Shown here: one piece after another, positions 60,951 to 64,000 of the stretch
Numbering within the stretch: position 1 is the stretch's first letter
How the letters are laid out: each line of letters opens with the position of its first letter
Assembly: GCF_008830185.1 (NCBI RefSeq)
Contig: NZ_WAGX01000007.1
Location: forward strand, 434,001-498,000
DNA: 64,000 bases
Source of the DNA: Candidatus Galacturonatibacter soehngenii
GTDB taxonomy: Bacteria > Bacillota > Clostridia > Lachnospirales > Lachnospiraceae
Reading direction: 5' to 3'
Made by a program: the position numbers and the translations under genes
Notes under the pieces: generated by a model
Told to the model about the DNA's origin: nothing
Seen by the model: only the letters and a program-made list of their open reading frames with translations
Database searches by the model: none

Positions 60951-61967
60951 ATGAAAAAAATATTATTAATCGCAACGGGTGGTACCATTGCTTCTTCTGA
61001 AAGTGAAGCGGGGTTGCTACCAACAATTGATGCAAAACAAATTCTAGAATATATACCAGATATTGAATCGATTTGTCATTTGACAGGTATATCTATTATG
61101 AGTATAGACAGTACCAATATGAATCCAAAACGAATGGTTCGAATTGCAGAAGCAATCAATGATAACTATAAGGATTATGATGGGTTCGTAGTTACTCATG
61201 GAACGGATACGATGGGATATACGGCGGCGGCATTGACGTATATGCTTGAGAATGTCAATAAGCCAGTTGTTTTAACTGGCTCTCAAATTGCTATTGAAGC
61301 AATGAATACAGATGCAAAGAAAAATTTATCAGATGCCATTCGCTTTTCCTGCGAGGAACTTAGAGGTGTTTTTGTTGCCTTTGATGGAAAAATGATAAGT
61401 GGTACACATGCTGTCAAGATGAAAACAAGGAGTATGGACTCTTTTAAAAGTATTAATTTTCCAGCCGTTGCAGACATTATGCTTGGAAAAATAACCGTTA
61501 ACAGTGCTTTAAACTATGGAAACCATTGGGAAAAGCTTGAGGATAGTAACACAAATACGTTTCAAATAAAAACAAATTTATGTGAAAACATCTTTATATT
61601 AAAGCTATTTCCTGGTATGAAGCCTTCCATATTTTCTTTTATTAAAGAAAATTATAAAGGAGTCATCATTGAAAGTTTTGGTATCGGCGGTATTCCAAGT
61701 GAGGAATATGACATAGTTTTGGAAGTGTCAAAGTTAATTGAAGCAGGAATTGCAGTGGTAATCACAACACAATGCCTTTATGAAGGAATTGATTTAAATA
61801 TTTATGCGGTTGGTAAAAGACTTGCAAAACAAGAGGTAATCTATGCAGCAGATATGACTACCGAAGCCCTTTCCATGAAACTGATGTGGGCTCTTGGAAA
61901 TTATCAAAATCTAAAAGACGTCAAACAATTTATTGAGACACCTATTTTTGCAGACCGAAATTACTAA
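60951..61967 (+). CDS. L-asparaginase, type I
   Basis: 338-aa amidohydrolase converting L-asparagine to aspartate and ammonia. First catalytic Thr in LIATGGTIASSE, second in VTHGTDTMGYT, both standard; no signal peptide, so the cytoplasmic type I (AnsA). Length is normal. SD AAAGGATGA lies upstream, with a short 21-nt gap after the chemoreceptor gene. Its last 26 bases overlap the end of the convergent unknown gene. Confidence 0.93.
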   Translation: MKKILLIATGGTIASSESEAGLLPTIDAKQILEYIPDIESICHLTGISIMSIDSTNMNPKRMVRIAEAINDNYKDYDGFVVTHGTDTMGYTAAALTYMLENVNKPVVLTGSQIAIEAMNTDAKKNLSDAIRFSCEELRGVFVAFDGKMISGTHAVKMKTRSMDSFKSINFPAVADIMLGKITVNSALNYGNHWEKLEDSNTNTFQIKTNLCENIFILKLFPGMKPSIFSFIKENYKGVIIESFGIGGIPSEEYDIVLEVSKLIEAGIAVVITTQCLYEGIDLNIYAVGKRLAKQEVIYAADMTTEALSMKLMWALGNYQNLKDVKQFIETPIFADRNY

Positions 61968-62847
61968 AATTTAAATTCAAATCAGGATTTAAAATGGATA
62001 ATTTAAGCTGTTGATCTTGTGGTTTAAGGAGATTCATTTTTTGAAAAGTACCCTTAATACAAACATTTTCATGAAGTAGAATATCATAACCATTGGTGAT
62101 ACGTATAAAATCAAAGCGATAGCTTGCTTTGGGATTAGAAGCATAAACATATACTATATTACCCTCATGCTTTACTTGGTCGATTTGTGTTATTAACTCA
62201 TACCAATCTTTGTAGACAAAAGTTACTAAACTAGTCGCAGAATAAATCCATCCATGATCAGGCGCGCAAAGAAAATCCTCTGGAAGACTGCTAATTTTAC
62301 TAATCTTCCAGCCTGATACAGCGTTAAACGTAGTTGAAATAATACCATAATGGTATACAAAGTAACTGCCTATTCTTAATGTAGTAAGCTGTTCTAAAGC
62401 AGAGGGACCTGTAATTGATTCTATTTCAAACATATAATAACAGGTGTTAAAATTTGTTGTTCCAGGATGAAATGCTTTATGTAAATTTAATAGTGTAATA
62501 TGCCCAATGCCCTGAAAAGAATGTATAAATTCTTCCAAGGGCATTTGTGCTTGCAGACTAGGCGTAAGCAATTCATAGGCGTAGGGATAAGGCAAAAGAG
62601 AATCACCAATTGACCCGCACCCACCAAGATAACCAGGCATGTTTGAAGCATTTGCTAAAATCCCAAAGTAAGCTAAGATTACATCCTTACCATTTTTAAA
62701 AATTTTGTTAATAAAAGGAGGAGCATCATAGTCTTTTACAAAATCAGCAAACACATAAGGATTATCAACTGGCGGGCATTTGGAAGGCCTTCGAAATCGT
62801 TTTGTAGAGTATTCATTTAAATTTGAATTATAATATAAACATGTCAT
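61942..62847 (-). CDS. Unknown 301-aa cytoplasmic protein
   Basis: I do not recognise this protein. It has no signal peptide or membrane helix. It is rich in aromatic residues and proline near the N-terminus (RRPSKCPPVDNPYVFADF), with several Gly-containing segments (YLGGCGSIGDSLLPYPYAYELL) and a beta-rich C-terminal half (NIVYVYASNPKASYRFDFIRI). No catalytic motif stands out. SD GGGGTGAT precedes the start at 62847. It lies 55 nt downstream of the metallophosphoesterase gene on the same strand and is probably cotranscribed with it. The two convergent 3' ends overlap by 26 nt. Confidence 0.72.
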   Translation of the reverse strand: MTCLYYNSNLNEYSTKRFRRPSKCPPVDNPYVFADFVKDYDAPPFINKIFKNGKDVILAYFGILANASNMPGYLGGCGSIGDSLLPYPYAYELLTPSLQAQMPLEEFIHSFQGIGHITLLNLHKAFHPGTTNFNTCYYMFEIESITGPSALEQLTTLRIGSYFVYHYGIISTTFNAVSGWKISKISSLPEDFLCAPDHGWIYSATSLVTFVYKDWYELITQIDQVKHEGNIVYVYASNPKASYRFDFIRITNGYDILLHENVCIKGTFQKMNLLKPQDQQLKLSILNPDLNLNFSNFGLQK

Positions 62848-62902
62848 AGTTTATCACCCCTTTTAAAAGGTATATGAAGGAGGAGACATGATTATAACAT
62901 GT

Positions 62903-63796
62903 TTATCGCAAATCGTAGGTTTCAATTGGTTCTGGACCGCGGATAACGTAACGTTCAATGTGTAATACTCCTTTTGGATCACAGCGTACTCTCCAGTCAA
63001 CCATCATGATTTGATTATCTTTGATTTCGATTCCCGTAATGCCTTTTGAGTGAATGCAGCAACCTGAGTTAAAATAAGGCAGCGTATTTTTTTTAGGAAA
63101 TCTTGGTCGGTGAGTATGTCCGCAAATCAGCATTATTTTGTGATTGCGAATCCATTCTTTATAGGTTCTTTCTACCTTATGTCTCGTAAATTGATTCCTT
63201 GCAGGACTAGCTGGGTTGTGAAAGCCTACAACATGTAGATAGCGCCAGAAATAACGTAAGGTAAACATAGATATCATCCATAGTTGATCGTTCATTAAAT
63301 CACCTTGATGCCCGTGTACTACAAATATTTCTTGTTTTGTTTTTTTGTGTTTCAAAATCAATGCCTCACAAGGCTTGATTCCAGTTAGAAGCTCTTTTGT
63401 GTTGCGATTGTATTCATCGTGATAGTAATAATATGTTTTCTCTACAAACTTTTTGTTTCTTAAAAAAATATTATGATTTCCATATAAAAGAATGAATCGA
63501 TTATCGTCATAAAACTTTTTGATTTCCAAAAAGATATCGCTGTGTGCGAGTCGTATTAATTTAAAATCTGGATACTCCCACATTTCATCTCCGTCACCTA
63601 CCTCAACATAGGTATAGCCATGATTATAATAATAATTGAGTGCATGTAAAAGTAAAATTTGATTTCTTGCAAATTCATCTGAAACACTGTCATCACCACG
63701 ATGACAATCACTAAAAAAGATATATTTGGAGTGTTTATCGAAATATTCAATTTTTGCATTTTGATATGCCTTTGATAACCTTTTATCTGTAAACAT
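62903..63796 (-). CDS. Metallophosphoesterase
   Basis: 297-aa calcineurin-like phosphoesterase, cytoplasmic. The di-metal motifs are complete: FSDCHRGDD, EVGDGDEMWE, LLYGNHNIF, VVHGHQGD and ICGHTHRPRF. It belongs to the branch with LpxH-like or UDP-2,3-diacylglucosamine hydrolase resemblance, but its substrate in a Gram-positive cell is unknown. AAGGAG precedes the start at 63796. The unknown gene at 61942-62847 follows it. Confidence 0.88.
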   Translation of the reverse strand: MFTDKRLSKAYQNAKIEYFDKHSKYIFFSDCHRGDDSVSDEFARNQILLLHALNYYYNHGYTYVEVGDGDEMWEYPDFKLIRLAHSDIFLEIKKFYDDNRFILLYGNHNIFLRNKKFVEKTYYYYHDEYNRNTKELLTGIKPCEALILKHKKTKQEIFVVHGHQGDLMNDQLWMISMFTLRYFWRYLHVVGFHNPASPARNQFTRHKVERTYKEWIRNHKIMLICGHTHRPRFPKKNTLPYFNSGCCIHSKGITGIEIKDNQIMMVDWRVRCDPKGVLHIERYVIRGPEPIETYDLR

Positions 63797-63927
63797 AAGT
63801 TCTCCTTACTGCTCTTGTTATTAGAACGCCAACCTTTTCTTATTACTTTATTCTTAGTATATAAGATACTAGCAATATTATTCGAAGTACAAAAAACTTA
63901 CAACTTTCTTTCTTATTCTTAGTATTG

Positions 63928-63956
63928 TTGCGAACGGACTTATCATATGATAGAAT
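63928..63956 (+). promoter_or_regulatory. Promoter near the right end of the window
   Basis: TTGCGA (63928-63933), 17-bp spacer, TAGAAT (63951-63956). An SD (AAGGAG, 63970-63975) follows at a fitting distance for a leaderless-short transcript, so another gene begins at the window edge. Confidence 0.6.
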
Positions 63957-63980
63957 AGGCAATATTTGAAAGGAGAAGAT

Positions 63981-64000
63981 ATTACTTTAGGCATAAGTGT
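63981..64000 (+). CDS. Possible start of a gene cut by the window end
   Basis: After the SD at 63970-63975 the first codons in the expected position read ATT ACT TTA GGC ATA AGT. An ATT start is rare, so either the start lies beyond the window or the gene uses a non-standard codon. Too short to identify. Confidence 0.25.

Overview
The window looks like chromosomal DNA of an anaerobic, low-GC Gram-positive bacterium of the Clostridia, most likely Lachnospiraceae. Reasons: strongly AT-rich sequence, strong Shine-Dalgarno sites, TTGACA-17-TATAAT promoters, a T-box leader, LicT/RAT antitermination, a SufCBDSU iron-sulfur operon with SufU, a ThiW-type thiamine S component under a TPP riboswitch, and a YtaF-like (sporulation) membrane protein. 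Species cannot be fixed by eye. Almost all genes lie on the + strand. I see no rRNA, tRNA, CRISPR array, insertion sequence or prophage.

Layout. 1-6.5 kb: 3' part of a penicillin-binding protein, then a beta-glucoside operon (LicT antiterminator, PTS IIBC, 6-phospho-beta-glucosidase, separate IIA) with two RAT/terminator switches. 6.5-9 kb: an unknown protein with a duplicated domain, an XRE regulator, and a diguanylate cyclase behind a long structured 5' leader. 9-15 kb: MarR-type regulator plus sufCBDSU and a Bcp peroxiredoxin. 15-17.5 kb: a small DUF1413-like protein, a DUF1538 membrane protein and a tandem PII-like protein. 17.7-26.3 kb: an island with three glutathionyl-hydroquinone-reductase-like (Xi-class GST) paralogs, an amino-acid ABC transporter, a GNAT acetyltransferase, a cystathionine gamma-synthase/lyase and a MalY-type C-S lyase. 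26.5-31 kb: a transporter, a hydantoinase/oxoprolinase-like protein and an HExxH protein. 31-35 kb: a LysR regulator and metNIQ, preceded by a cysteine-codon leader peptide with a terminator/antiterminator pair. 35-39.6 kb: HD-domain protein, rhodanese-PP-loop (TtcA-like) fusion, YtaF-like protein, two paralogous secreted proteins.

39.6-42 kb: T-box leader and aspS. 42-47 kb (minus strand): FtsX-type ABC exporter with a two-component system. 47.1-48 kb: TPP riboswitch and thiW. 48-54.4 kb: TRAP transporter with YiaK-like reductase, YiaL-like protein, zinc dehydrogenase and GntR regulator, a probable sugar-acid catabolic operon. 54.5-64 kb: patatin-like lipase, GGDEF-EAL protein, chemoreceptor, asparaginase, and on the minus strand an unknown protein and a metallophosphoesterase.

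A sulfur theme runs from 9 to 37 kb: Fe-S assembly, S-conjugate/thiol enzymes, C-S lyases, a Met/Cys-type importer under an apparent cysteine attenuator, and a tRNA-thiolation-like enzyme. The two observations I rate highest are the MMCCCC leader peptide attenuator (32127-32296) and the three-GST S-conjugate island, whose two transcription units carry the same dyad at the same distance (centre about -66) from their promoters.
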